A stretch of DNA of 64,000 nucleotides from CAZJHX01 sp964545715. GTDB lineage: Bacteria > Myxococcota_A > UBA9042 > GCA-2863065. Both the position numbers and the translations under genes were made by a program. Location: positions 1-64,000 of the forward strand of contig CAZJHX010000021.1 of the NCBI GenBank assembly GCA_964545715.1. Reading direction: 5' to 3'. Positions 8,921 through 16,960 of the stretch are shown one piece after another (the first letter of the stretch is position 1; every line of letters starts with the position of its first letter). A model generated the notes under the pieces. The model saw nothing but the letters and a program-made list of their open reading frames with translations, was not told the DNA's origin and searched no databases.

Positions 8921-10365
8921 TACGCGTCGGCCGCCTCGGCAAGGCCCGCGATGCGGGCAGCAGCCTTCATGTCGCCCTCGAAGTCCGTCTGCGCCGCAAT
9001 CCGGACGCGCTGAGCCTGAGGTGATCCGGCGCCGTGCATCGACTCGGTACGAAACGCGACCGCCGTGGCGCCCAGCGTCATCGTCTCGATCAGGCGCAGC
9101 ACCCGCTGCCGATCCTCCGTGCTTCCGGACCCGCCCTGCAGGTACTTGCGCAGCAGCGGGCCGACGTCCTCGTTGTCCAGGTCCTCGGCGGCGGGCATCG
9201 TGACCAGCAGTCCGCCGGCGATGTCCTCGGCCAGCCGCGCCATCTCGTACGGAAATCGCGTCACGTTCTGCTTGCACACGTTGGCCAGCAACGGGTCGAC
9301 CATCTGCGTGCCAGACGGCGTCTGAGTAGACCGCGACGAACAAGCCAGACCGCATGCGTGCATCGTCTCGTTCAGGTGACTCATCTCGATCAGCTTATCC
9401 TTGATGTGCGATGCGCGCTCGACACCCGACAGCTTCGCGGCCAGCGCGGAGGCCCCGATCAGCACGTCGCCGTTGCCGGGCTTGCAGCCGCTGTAGCTGG
9501 CCCGGTGGTGGCCCGCAAAGTACTCGATCAGCGGCATGGCCCACTGGGTCTCGCCCAGCATGAACACGTGCTCCATGGGCACGACCACGTCCTCGAAGAT
9601 CACGATCGCCTCCTGACCGCCGTAGCGCGCGTTGCCCTGGTCGATCTCAGAGCCTTTTCGGCGCTGGTCGCTGGGCTGACGCCCGTACACCAGGGTGACG
9701 CCCGGTGCGTCCACCTCGATGGCAAACGAAACGGCAAAGTCCTCCTCGCCCGGACCAAGCGCCCGACCCGGCATCACCAGAATCTCGTGGGAGTTCACCA
9801 CCCCGGTCTGGTGGAACTTGGCGCCCCGCACCACGATGGAGTCCGCCCGCCGCTCGACCACCCGCACAAACATGTCTGGCTGCTCGTTGGGACGCTTGCG
9901 GCGGTCGCCCTTGGCGTCGGTCATGGCGCCGCACAAGATCAAGTCCTCGCGCTGTGCCCGCTTCATGTACTCGACAAACCGCGGGTGGTAGTCGCTCCCG
10001 TCCGCGGCGTCCATCTCAAACGTCGTGTTGTACAGCGCGTTGAGCGCGTCCATGCCGACACAGCGCTGAAAGCACGTGCCCGTCAGCCGGCCCAGCAGGC
10101 GCTGCATCATCGTCTTCTTGAACAGATCGTCGCGCGTCTCGTACAGGTGGGTGAAGCGGTTGACGGGCCCATCGATCAGCGACGAGTGCGCCACCACCAG
10201 GTCCCGATACTCGGGATCTTGAGCCAGTCGATAGGTCTCAGCCACGGTACGAACGGAGGGCGCCACCAGCGGGTGATCGACCGGGTTGTCGATGCGCTCA
10301 CCCTGGATGAACAGGCGCACGCTCCGCTCTCGCAAGCTCGTCAGATACTCTTCGACGGTCTTCAT
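8920..10365 (-). CDS. abfD: 4-hydroxybutyryl-CoA dehydratase / vinylacetyl-CoA isomerase
   Basis: The 481-residue protein matches the length of this family (about 485-490). It belongs to the flavoprotein fold shared with HpaB-type monooxygenases, but it keeps the [4Fe-4S] ligands that mark the dehydratase: C98 and C102 (GTCFQRC) and H287 and C294 (GHHRASYSGCKPG). The clostridial enzyme uses C99, C103, H292 and C299, with identical spacing within each pair. Q100, Y291 and K295, next to the ligands, are also conserved. The enzyme removes water from 4-hydroxybutyryl-CoA to give crotonyl-CoA. The start codon overlaps the PHA-synthase stop (ATGA), so the two are translationally coupled. That it supplies or competes with polymer synthesis from 4-hydroxybutyrate is inference. 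Confidence 0.9.
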   Translation of the reverse strand: MKTVEEYLTSLRERSVRLFIQGERIDNPVDHPLVAPSVRTVAETYRLAQDPEYRDLVVAHSSLIDGPVNRFTHLYETRDDLFKKTMMQRLLGRLTGTCFQRCVGMDALNALYNTTFEMDAADGSDYHPRFVEYMKRAQREDLILCGAMTDAKGDRRKRPNEQPDMFVRVVERRADSIVVRGAKFHQTGVVNSHEILVMPGRALGPGEEDFAVSFAIEVDAPGVTLVYGRQPSDQRRKGSEIDQGNARYGGQEAIVIFEDVVVPMEHVFMLGETQWAMPLIEYFAGHHRASYSGCKPGNGDVLIGASALAAKLSGVERASHIKDKLIEMSHLNETMHACGLACSSRSTQTPSGTQMVDPLLANVCKQNVTRFPYEMARLAEDIAGGLLVTMPAAEDLDNEDVGPLLRKYLQGGSGSTEDRQRVLRLIETMTLGATAVAFRTESMHGAGSPQAQRVRIAAQTDFEGDMKAAARIAGLAEAADA

Positions 10366-11738
10366 TTGGACTCCTTCTTGCTCGCCTTCGTGGGCGCGGC
10401 CAACCACTCTCCCAGCGCTTCGGTGACCTCCGCGACCACCCGCGGCGCACTCAGCACACCCGTATGAGACGCCCGCGCCCGCAGCAGGCGCTGCCATGAC
10501 GGGTTCGACAGCTCGGTCAGCGCTTCACACGACGCCGGCGGGGTGATGGCGTCATGCTCGCCGCTGATGACGGCGACCGGGCACGTGATCCGCGCCAGGT
10601 CGACCGGCTCGCCGTCCACCATGAAGCGGCCCTCGGCCAGCTGATCCTGCTGGTACAGGTCGCCGGCCCAGCTGCGAAACACACCGCGAGCCATATCCAT
10701 GTTGTCGTGGTTCCAGATCTCCGCCGCGAGAAAGCGCGTGATGTAGCCCGGCTTCTCCCCCGACCGGACGAGCCGGCTCATCTTCTGCGTCTTGATCGAC
10801 GGCCGCAGCCACCAGAACGGCAGGTGCACCAGCCATGCGGGCACCGCGTTGCAGCCCGACGTGACCAGCCCGACGTCCAGGTAGCGCGGCGCAAACCAGC
10901 GCGTGAAGAGGCCGCCCTCCGAGAACTTCACGGGGCCGCACACCGTGGCCAGCCGGCTCACGCGCTCCGGATAGCGCGCGGTCAACGCCGCCGCCAGGGT
11001 CCCACCCATGCAGTAGCCGATGACCGATGCCTGGTCGGTCTTGTGGCCCGCACGCACGTGGTCGATCGCGGCCAGGATCGGCCCCGCGCACAGGTCGCCC
11101 AGCGAGCGGTCATCCGGCTCCTTGCCGGGGGGCAGGCCCTCCAGCAGATACGTCGGACGACCCAGCGACGCGACGGCCGCCAGGAAGCTCTGCCCTTCGA
11201 GGAAGTCCAGGATGTACCACCGGTTGATCAGCGACGAGATCACGACCACCGGCTCGCCCTCACAGTCGTCTGTCAGCACGCGGCGCAGCCTGTAGCCACC
11301 GCCCTGCCAGACGACCTCTGTCGGTGTCGGCGCAAACGCTGGGTTGGGCTCGGCCCCGACCTTTTGGGCCAGCGCGCTCAGCTGCGCGGAGTTGGGTGTG
11401 ACCCAGGGCATGGCCAGCTGCTGCATGCTCAGCGTCTGAAGCGCCGCGGCCCACAGCGCCTTGCACGACTCGGACAGACCTGTCGGGTGATCGGCGTCCA
11501 GCCCGCCACGCCGGTTGGTGCCGCCCCGCTCGAGATCGGCAAAGCCGGGCACCGCGGCGCGCCAGCGGGGATCGACACCCGCGCCGGCCGCAAACGACGC
11601 CCGCCAGGCGCCGGCCAGCCCGTCCAGCGCCGCCTCGTCGGCCAGCGCCTGCTCGAACGCCTCAGCAGTGGCAGCCTCGGCTGCGTCCATCCAGTCGGTG
11701 AGGTTGGCCGGTTCGGGCTCGGTAGGAAACGGAAACAT
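10362..11738 (-). CDS. phaC: Poly(3-hydroxyalkanoate) synthase-like alpha/beta hydrolase
   Basis: The 458-residue protein has the PHA-synthase version of the nucleophile elbow, GYCMGG, with Cys243 instead of Ser. Candidate catalytic partners are D396 (ISGEHDAITPP) and H425 (RASHTGVLSA). The segment WNHDNMDMARG...LYQQDQL matches the W-x-x-D...LY-x-x-N/D-x-L stretch typical of PhaC. An N-terminal region of about 150 residues precedes the hydrolase core, as in class I rather than the shorter class III enzymes. It would polymerise hydroxyacyl-CoA into polyester granules in the cytoplasm. It starts one base after the TetR stop and overlaps the dehydratase gene, so the three form one operon. No PhaE, PhaR or phasin is nearby. 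Confidence 0.75.
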   Translation of the reverse strand: MFPFPTEPEPANLTDWMDAAEAATAEAFEQALADEAALDGLAGAWRASFAAGAGVDPRWRAAVPGFADLERGGTNRRGGLDADHPTGLSESCKALWAAALQTLSMQQLAMPWVTPNSAQLSALAQKVGAEPNPAFAPTPTEVVWQGGGYRLRRVLTDDCEGEPVVVISSLINRWYILDFLEGQSFLAAVASLGRPTYLLEGLPPGKEPDDRSLGDLCAGPILAAIDHVRAGHKTDQASVIGYCMGGTLAAALTARYPERVSRLATVCGPVKFSEGGLFTRWFAPRYLDVGLVTSGCNAVPAWLVHLPFWWLRPSIKTQKMSRLVRSGEKPGYITRFLAAEIWNHDNMDMARGVFRSWAGDLYQQDQLAEGRFMVDGEPVDLARITCPVAVISGEHDAITPPASCEALTELSNPSWQRLLRARASHTGVLSAPRVVAEVTEALGEWLAAPTKASKKESK

Positions 11739-12356
11739 CTAGGACTCCTTCTTGATGCCGTGCAGAAACATGTCAGCGATAGTGCGCGCCGCCTCGCGAT
11801 GGTTGGCGCCGTAGTGGCCCTGGCCGCCGAAGATGATCTCGACCAGGAAGTAGTTGAACAGGTGCATGTAGACCGCGACGAAAGCGGCCTCGGGGTCGAC
11901 TCGCAGCGCGCCGGTCTGGCGAAGGTCGTCGAGACGGCCCTGCAACCCGGGGCTGCGCAACAGCGCTGCGGGCGCCAGCGCGCTTTGGAAGTGCGCGCCG
12001 TCAAACTCGATGACATCCACGTACCACAGCCGCCAGTAGCTCTGATTAGCCCGTATCAGCTCGCCGATCACCTCCGCCATGTCCTCGATGTCGTCGGGGA
12101 AGCGGCTTGCCTCCAGAAACCGCACCAGCGGGTTGTCATCGGCGTGCATCTGGGCGCGGTACCGCTCGACGGTCGCGGCGAAGAGCGCCTCCTTGCTGGG
12201 ATAGTGCGCGTACAGGGCGCCCGCCGTATATCCCGCCGCCCGGGCGATCTCGCGCGTCGTCGTCGCGGTGTAGCCCTTTCGGCTGAACAATTCCGCCGCG
12301 GTCGCTTCCGCCCGCGCCAAAATCTCCTCGCGTGTCTGTGTCTTGATCCTCGGCAT
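11739..12356 (-). CDS. TetR family transcriptional regulator
   Basis: The 205-residue protein has a classic N-terminal TetR helix-turn-helix (residues 8-55: TREEILARAEATAAELFSRK, then TTREIARAAGYTAGALYAHY) and an all-helical ligand domain. Two in-frame ATGs are present; I chose the second because AAAGGG lies eight bases before it, a better spacing than for the one at 12362. It leads the operon with the PHA synthase and 4-hydroxybutyryl-CoA dehydratase. A perfect 14-base palindrome upstream (12379-12392) is the likely autoregulatory operator. The ligand is probably an acyl- or hydroxyacyl-CoA by analogy with related regulators; this is inference. Confidence 0.88.
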   Translation of the reverse strand: MPRIKTQTREEILARAEATAAELFSRKGYTATTTREIARAAGYTAGALYAHYPSKEALFAATVERYRAQMHADDNPLVRFLEASRFPDDIEDMAEVIGELIRANQSYWRLWYVDVIEFDGAHFQSALAPAALLRSPGLQGRLDDLRQTGALRVDPEAAFVAVYMHLFNYFLVEIIFGGQGHYGANHREAARTIADMFLHGIKKES

Positions 12357-12378
12357 AACCATCGCCCTTTACAAATCT

Positions 12379-12392
12379 AACAAGCGCTTGTT
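12379..12392. promoter_or_regulatory. Perfect palindrome, putative TetR operator
   Basis: AACAAGCGCTTGTT is a perfect 14-base inverted repeat placed 22 bases upstream of the chosen TetR start, in the divergent gap to the lipoprotein gene at 12440. Such palindromes are typical TetR-family operators, and the site could control both directions. Confidence 0.65.
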
Positions 12393-12439
12393 TTACAGGT
12401 TGACCGGCGCATGTCAAGTCTGCAATTCTTCGCCACGTC

Positions 12440-13522
12440 ATGTTCCCATCCGACTCAGCATCGTTCGACCCGGCGTCGTCCGCTTGGCGTCTGCCGCTGC
12501 TTTGCGCCGATGCATCCAGCGGCGCCCTGACGGTGACGCTGGCGATTGCGCTGTCCATCATCGGGTGCGGTGGCGATAGCGGCCTTGTCCCGGCGGCCCC
12601 GGATACGGCGAGTGCGACCGATTTCGCCCCTGCCGGCGGCGGCCTGTTAGACATCCCGCCCGCGTTCGACCAGGACCCGGACACGACGCCGGCACGCCCG
12701 CCGGAGGTGACGCAACCCAACGATCTGGGCGCCGGCGCGCCGCTGGGGTGCGTGGGCAACGAGGACTTCGTCATCACGGCGGATGAGGTGCCGGAGGTGG
12801 GCCCGGGGCTCTCGGTCCTGCTCACCGTGAACGCGGCGGGGACGACCACCTCCGTGCCCGCGCCAACGGCCGACAACGGTGTGACCTGGAGCTTCGACGA
12901 CCCGCAGCCGACCACCGACACCGTCGTAGCCGACGTGGTGATCGAGGTGGCGCAGCAGTGGTACGCCTCCCACTTTGTCGATGCCGACTTCGCGCAGGCG
13001 CTCGACAATCAGGGCACGCTGGTCGGCGTGTATCGCCGCGAGCCGGCCGGTGGACCGCTGCTGCTGCTCGGCCTGGCTTCTGTGGCGCCCGACACCACGC
13101 TGTTGCGCTACGATACGCCGGTGCCCGTCCTCCAGTTTCCGCTGGAGCTCGGCAGCGCCTGGACAGCGTTGGAGCGCGAGGCGGTCGGCGTCTACGATGG
13201 CGTGGCATACCCGTTCCAAGCGGATATAGGCGGCACGGTGACGCTGCTGCACAGCTACTCGTTTGAGGTGGACGCCGCGGGTACGGTGACCGTCCCGGCA
13301 GGCACATTTCAGGCGCTCCGACTGCGAGCGGTCATCGAGCTGAAAGCGGTCAACGACGTGTGGCCGCAGCCCATCGGAGTGACCAAAACACGGGTGCGCA
13401 GCTTCCTGGCCGAGTGCGCGCCGCTGCTGGCGCGGGTCCGCTCGGTCGTCAACGAGCTGAACGACGACTTTGTCACGGCCAGCGAGTATCGGCGCCTTGG
13501 CGACGCAGGAGGGGGCCAATGA
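12440..13522 (+). CDS. Lipoprotein, paralog of the protein at 16094-16960
   Basis: The 360-residue protein has a late hydrophobic segment ending in a lipobox (LTVTLAIALSIIGCGGDSG, Cys about residue 43). It is followed by a Pro/Asp/Thr linker and a beta-rich domain. It shares the pattern LLLLGL...LRYD.PV.(V/L)..FPL..G..W with the lipoprotein at 16094, and both end with (T/D)..(T/Q)ASE(Y/V)RRLG. The distance from ATG to lipobox is unusually long, so the true start may be a later GTG near 12530. Its stop overlaps the next start (ATGA), placing it first in a coupled four-gene envelope operon. Function is unknown. Confidence 0.7.
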   Translation: MFPSDSASFDPASSAWRLPLLCADASSGALTVTLAIALSIIGCGGDSGLVPAAPDTASATDFAPAGGGLLDIPPAFDQDPDTTPARPPEVTQPNDLGAGAPLGCVGNEDFVITADEVPEVGPGLSVLLTVNAAGTTTSVPAPTADNGVTWSFDDPQPTTDTVVADVVIEVAQQWYASHFVDADFAQALDNQGTLVGVYRREPAGGPLLLLGLASVAPDTTLLRYDTPVPVLQFPLELGSAWTALEREAVGVYDGVAYPFQADIGGTVTLLHSYSFEVDAAGTVTVPAGTFQALRLRAVIELKAVNDVWPQPIGVTKTRVRSFLAECAPLLARVRSVVNELNDDFVTASEYRRLGDAGGGQ

Positions 13523-14430
13523 GCCTTCGAAGCGGCGGCCTCACGCTCCTTGCCTGCCTCTTGGCCTCCAGCTGTGTGGCCTTCCAGACCGGGGCGGGAG
13601 TGGCGGGCGAGATCCCCAAAGGGGAGCGGCTCACCGTCGGCAAGCAGGTCCTGCACGTGCGCACCGTGGGAGAGGGGCCGGACGTGCTGCTCGTGCACGG
13701 CTACGCCTCCAGCCTGAAGGTGTGGGACGACGTGCGAGACCAGATCTGCGCCGGACGTCGCTGCACGTCGCTCGATCTACCCGGCTTCGGCCTGTCGGAC
13801 AAGCGCGAGGGCGACTACTCACCCGAGGCGCTGGCGGAGGTGCTCGCGGCGGTGATGGACGCGCGCGGCATCACGCGCACGGATGTCGTCGCGCACTCCT
13901 GGGGTTCGTCGGTGGCACTGGCCCTGGCGCTGGCTCATCCCAAGCGCGTGCGTCGCATCGTGCTGACCGGCGCGTTCGTCTTCTCAGAGCAGCGGCCGAC
14001 CAGCTTCGAGTGGGCCGGCGCCGCAGGTCTCGGGGAGGGGCTGTTCACCACCTTCTATGGCGGGCAGACCGACGAGACCCTGGCCTACAGCTATCACGAC
14101 CCGGACCGCTTCGTGACCCAGCAGCTGGCCGACGCCATCGACGAAGCGAGCAGACGACCGGGCGCGGTCCGAGCGGCCCTGGCGGTGGTGCGCGGGATGG
14201 GCTTCGAGCGCATAGAGCACCGCTACAAAACCGTCGACAAGCCGGCGCTTCTGGTGTGGGGCCGTCAGGACCGCGTGTCGCTGCCTGCGTACGGCCGGCG
14301 CCTGGCGGGGACCCTGCCGCGCGCGCGCCTGATCGAGTACGACGCGTGTGGGCATTTTGCGATGATCGAGAAGGCCGCCGCGTTTGGCGCGTTGGTGGCC
14401 GGCTTTCTGTCCAAGGGCAGCGCGCCATGA
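13519..14430 (+). CDS. Alpha/beta hydrolase, lipoprotein-anchored
   Basis: The 303-residue protein has a signal and lipobox (LTLLACLLASSC) followed by a complete alpha/beta-hydrolase core. It shows the oxyanion HGYAS motif (VLLVHGYASSLKVW) and the nucleophile Ser in AHSWGSS. Asp in WGRQDRVS and His in ACGHFAMIE complete the triad. It resembles the epoxide hydrolase/haloperoxidase-type group. ATGA overlaps at both ends couple it to the lipoprotein before and the outer-membrane protein after it. It probably acts in the periplasm or at the outer membrane on an ester; substrate unknown. Confidence 0.85.
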   Translation: MSLRSGGLTLLACLLASSCVAFQTGAGVAGEIPKGERLTVGKQVLHVRTVGEGPDVLLVHGYASSLKVWDDVRDQICAGRRCTSLDLPGFGLSDKREGDYSPEALAEVLAAVMDARGITRTDVVAHSWGSSVALALALAHPKRVRRIVLTGAFVFSEQRPTSFEWAGAAGLGEGLFTTFYGGQTDETLAYSYHDPDRFVTQQLADAIDEASRRPGAVRAALAVVRGMGFERIEHRYKTVDKPALLVWGRQDRVSLPAYGRRLAGTLPRARLIEYDACGHFAMIEKAAAFGALVAGFLSKGSAP

Positions 14431-16097
14431 TTCGACAGGTGCTTTACAGCGCGCTGGCGACGACCCTGATCCTCTGCGCGCTCGCGCATGATGCGCGCGC
14501 TCAGGACGCCGCGGCCTCCGGTGCACGCATAACCGATCCGTACAAGCCCGATCCCTGGCTGGAGCGGCCCGGACTGCACCAGGGCGACTGGTTCCTGCTC
14601 AAGGGCTATTTGCGCGTGCGCGGTCACATGCTGCACAACCTGGACCTGAACCGCGGCCTGCAGCCCTCGTCAGGCCGCCCGATCGCCCCCGTGCCGCTGC
14701 ACGAACCGGAGCTCAACGACACGCTGAGCACCGCAGATCTGCGTGCTCGGCTGGAGCCAAGCTTCTTCATCAGCCCCGAGGTGGCCGTGCACTTTCAGCT
14801 CGACCTGCTCGACAACCTGGTGTTGGGCAGCACGCCGGCCGGCTTTCCCGCGCCGCCCGGCGATGCGGCGATCGAGCAAAGCACGTCCCAGGTGGCGCCG
14901 GTCGCGGGACACAACGCGTTGGCCGACTCCATCGCGGTCAAGCGCGCGTATGCCGAGATCTTGACGCCCATCGGGCTGCTGAGCTTTGGGCGCATGGGCT
15001 TCCACTGGGGGATGGGGCTGCTGGCCCACTCGGGCGACGGCCTGGACGACGATACCGCGTTCACCGTGGACCGGATCGGCTTCGCCACGTCGCTGTTGCG
15101 CCACACCGTCGGCGCCTCCTACGACTTCAACGCCAACGGCCCCAGCACGGCGTCGTCCACCGAGCCCCTGGGCGCGCACACGGACGTCGACGACGCGGAC
15201 GACGTGCGGACGGTCAGCGTGGTCATCGTCAAGCGGCGGTCGCCGGTCACGCTTCGCCGACTGGCTCGCGCGGATCGGTGGGCGGTGGACTACGGGCTGG
15301 TGGGATCGGTCCGCTGGCAGAACATCGACTTCCCGGCCTTCCACACACTGGGCGCGCAGGGCGAAGACCACGTGTTCACGGCGGCGGAGGCCATCCCGCG
15401 TGGCATGACCACCTGGCTGGCCGACTTTTGGCTGCGGGTATCGGGACCGACACTGCAGCTCGAGGCGGAGGCCGCCTACCTGCACGCACGCGTGGAGGAC
15501 AGCTCGCGAGTTGCCGGCGTCAGCGCGCCTGCGGTCGAAGCCGACCAATTCGGTCTCGTCGCGCGGCTGGACTGGCGTCCGATCGGGCAGACGCTGCGCC
15601 TGGGCGTGGAGCTTGGGATGGCGTCGGGCGATGAGGCCCCCGGTTTTGGCACCGGGCGGCCGACCGGCCTGGTGCGCACAGCCAACGGCGACCTGGACGG
15701 GCCGCAGCTCGATCCCGCGAGCGGCGATCTACGGGTCGACAACTTCCGGTTCCACCCGGCGTATCGCATCGACGAGATCCTGTGGCGACGCATCATCGGC
15801 ACCGTCACGGACGCGCTCTATGCGCGGCTGCGCGTGGTAGTGAAGCCGCTCGACAGCCTGGAGATCGACACCAGCCTGATCTACTCGCAGACCCTCGAGG
15901 CCGCGTCGGCGCCCGGCCTTGCGACGCCCCTGGGCGTAGAGTGGGATCTGAGCGTGCGCTGGAAAAACCCGCGCGGCTACGTGCTCGGCCTCACCTATGG
16001 CCTGCTCGCCCCGCTGGACGGCCTGGCGAACACGGCGCCGCAGCTGTCCCCGGATCTGGCGCACAGCCTTCGGTTCATCACGGCGGTGGTCTTTTGA
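14427..16097 (+). CDS. Outer-membrane barrel protein (TIGR04551-like)
   Basis: The 556-residue protein starts at an ATG overlapping the hydrolase stop, with a signal peptide (LYSALATTLILCALAHDARAQ). The rest is amphipathic beta-strand sequence with Gly/aromatic ends. GLLSFGRMGFHWGMGLLAHS fits a myxobacterial outer-membrane family I know as TIGR04551; that assignment is from memory and tentative. It overlaps the next gene (TTGA). It is likely the barrel of an envelope complex with the two flanking lipoproteins and the hydrolase. Confidence 0.7.
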   Translation: MIRQVLYSALATTLILCALAHDARAQDAAASGARITDPYKPDPWLERPGLHQGDWFLLKGYLRVRGHMLHNLDLNRGLQPSSGRPIAPVPLHEPELNDTLSTADLRARLEPSFFISPEVAVHFQLDLLDNLVLGSTPAGFPAPPGDAAIEQSTSQVAPVAGHNALADSIAVKRAYAEILTPIGLLSFGRMGFHWGMGLLAHSGDGLDDDTAFTVDRIGFATSLLRHTVGASYDFNANGPSTASSTEPLGAHTDVDDADDVRTVSVVIVKRRSPVTLRRLARADRWAVDYGLVGSVRWQNIDFPAFHTLGAQGEDHVFTAAEAIPRGMTTWLADFWLRVSGPTLQLEAEAAYLHARVEDSSRVAGVSAPAVEADQFGLVARLDWRPIGQTLRLGVELGMASGDEAPGFGTGRPTGLVRTANGDLDGPQLDPASGDLRVDNFRFHPAYRIDEILWRRIIGTVTDALYARLRVVVKPLDSLEIDTSLIYSQTLEAASAPGLATPLGVEWDLSVRWKNPRGYVLGLTYGLLAPLDGLANTAPQLSPDLAHSLRFITAVVF

Positions 16098-16960
16098 GCG
16101 CGCGTCCACTGGCGATCTTAGCGTGTCTGCTCGCCAGCTGCGGTGACCAGCCGGAGGTGCTGATCGTCCGCAATTGTCCAACATGCCCCCCGGCGGCTAC
16201 GGTCGGTGCCGCCTGCCTGGGCGATAACGACGGCGCCATCGACGCGTCCGAGCTGCCGTTTGTGAGCGGCACCCGCATCGCCTATCTGGCCAACGACGCC
16301 GCGCCGGTCACGGTCGATCCCGTCGGCGAAACCATCGCCGGCGAATGGACGTGGAACTTCCAAGAAGGGCCCACGGCCATCGCCGGGGTCGTGGAGATCA
16401 TGTCGGCAACCGGCGCCTGGTGGTCTGACGACGTCTTCCCGAGCGCGACGCACGCCACCCCCGCTAGTCTCTCCGCTCCAGATGTGCTCGCTGTCTTTCG
16501 CGCTGAGCAGAGCCGCCTATTGCTTCTGGGCCTGATCTCCGCGAGCGAGAGTCCGCCGGCGGGGCTGACCCGTCTGGTCTACGACGAGCCGGTGGTGCTG
16601 TACGACTTTCCGCTGACGGCGGGCAAGCAATGGGCCCAGGACGTGACGTTCAGCGACGCGCGCCTCGCCGGCGCCGCCAATGCAGGGACGGACCGCTACC
16701 GCTTCGTCATCGACGGTCAGGGCACAGCGCTGCTCCCCAGCTTTGCTTTTCAAAACACGCTGCGCCTGCGCATCGAGCTGACACGCACGTTGACGGTCTC
16801 GGTGGGGCAGAACACCGGGACCCTGGTACAGCTGTCGTATCTGCACGAGTGCGTGGGCGAGGTCGCCCGCGTCGTGTCTCAACCCGGCGAGACGGACGTG
16901 AACTTTACGCAGGCGTCCGAGGTCCGCCGACTGGGCCTGCCCGGCAAAGGGGGCCGCTGA
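16094..16960 (+). CDS. Lipoprotein, paralog of the protein at 12440-13522
   Basis: The 288-residue protein starts at a TTG overlapping the previous stop (TTGA); the long upstream in-frame extension is antisense-like. The signal is short (RPLAILACLLASCGDQ) with a good lipobox. A Cys-rich segment (NCPTCPPAATVGAACLGDND) and a beta-rich domain follow. Shared blocks with the first gene of the operon (LLLLGLIS, YDEPVVLYDFPLTAGKQW) show duplication and divergence. Function is unknown; context suggests an outer-membrane lipoprotein working with the barrel at 14427. Confidence 0.75.
   Translation: MSARPLAILACLLASCGDQPEVLIVRNCPTCPPAATVGAACLGDNDGAIDASELPFVSGTRIAYLANDAAPVTVDPVGETIAGEWTWNFQEGPTAIAGVVEIMSATGAWWSDDVFPSATHATPASLSAPDVLAVFRAEQSRLLLLGLISASESPPAGLTRLVYDEPVVLYDFPLTAGKQWAQDVTFSDARLAGAANAGTDRYRFVIDGQGTALLPSFAFQNTLRLRIELTRTLTVSVGQNTGTLVQLSYLHECVGEVARVVSQPGETDVNFTQASEVRRLGLPGKGGR

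Noticed and set aside
10554..12380. 608-codon open frame on the plus strand
   Set aside because: Covers both the PHA synthase and TetR genes in antisense; no coherent domain.
13470..14426. Long N-terminal extension of the outer-membrane protein frame
   Set aside because: It overlaps the hydrolase gene in another frame; the signal peptide starts at the ATG at 14427.
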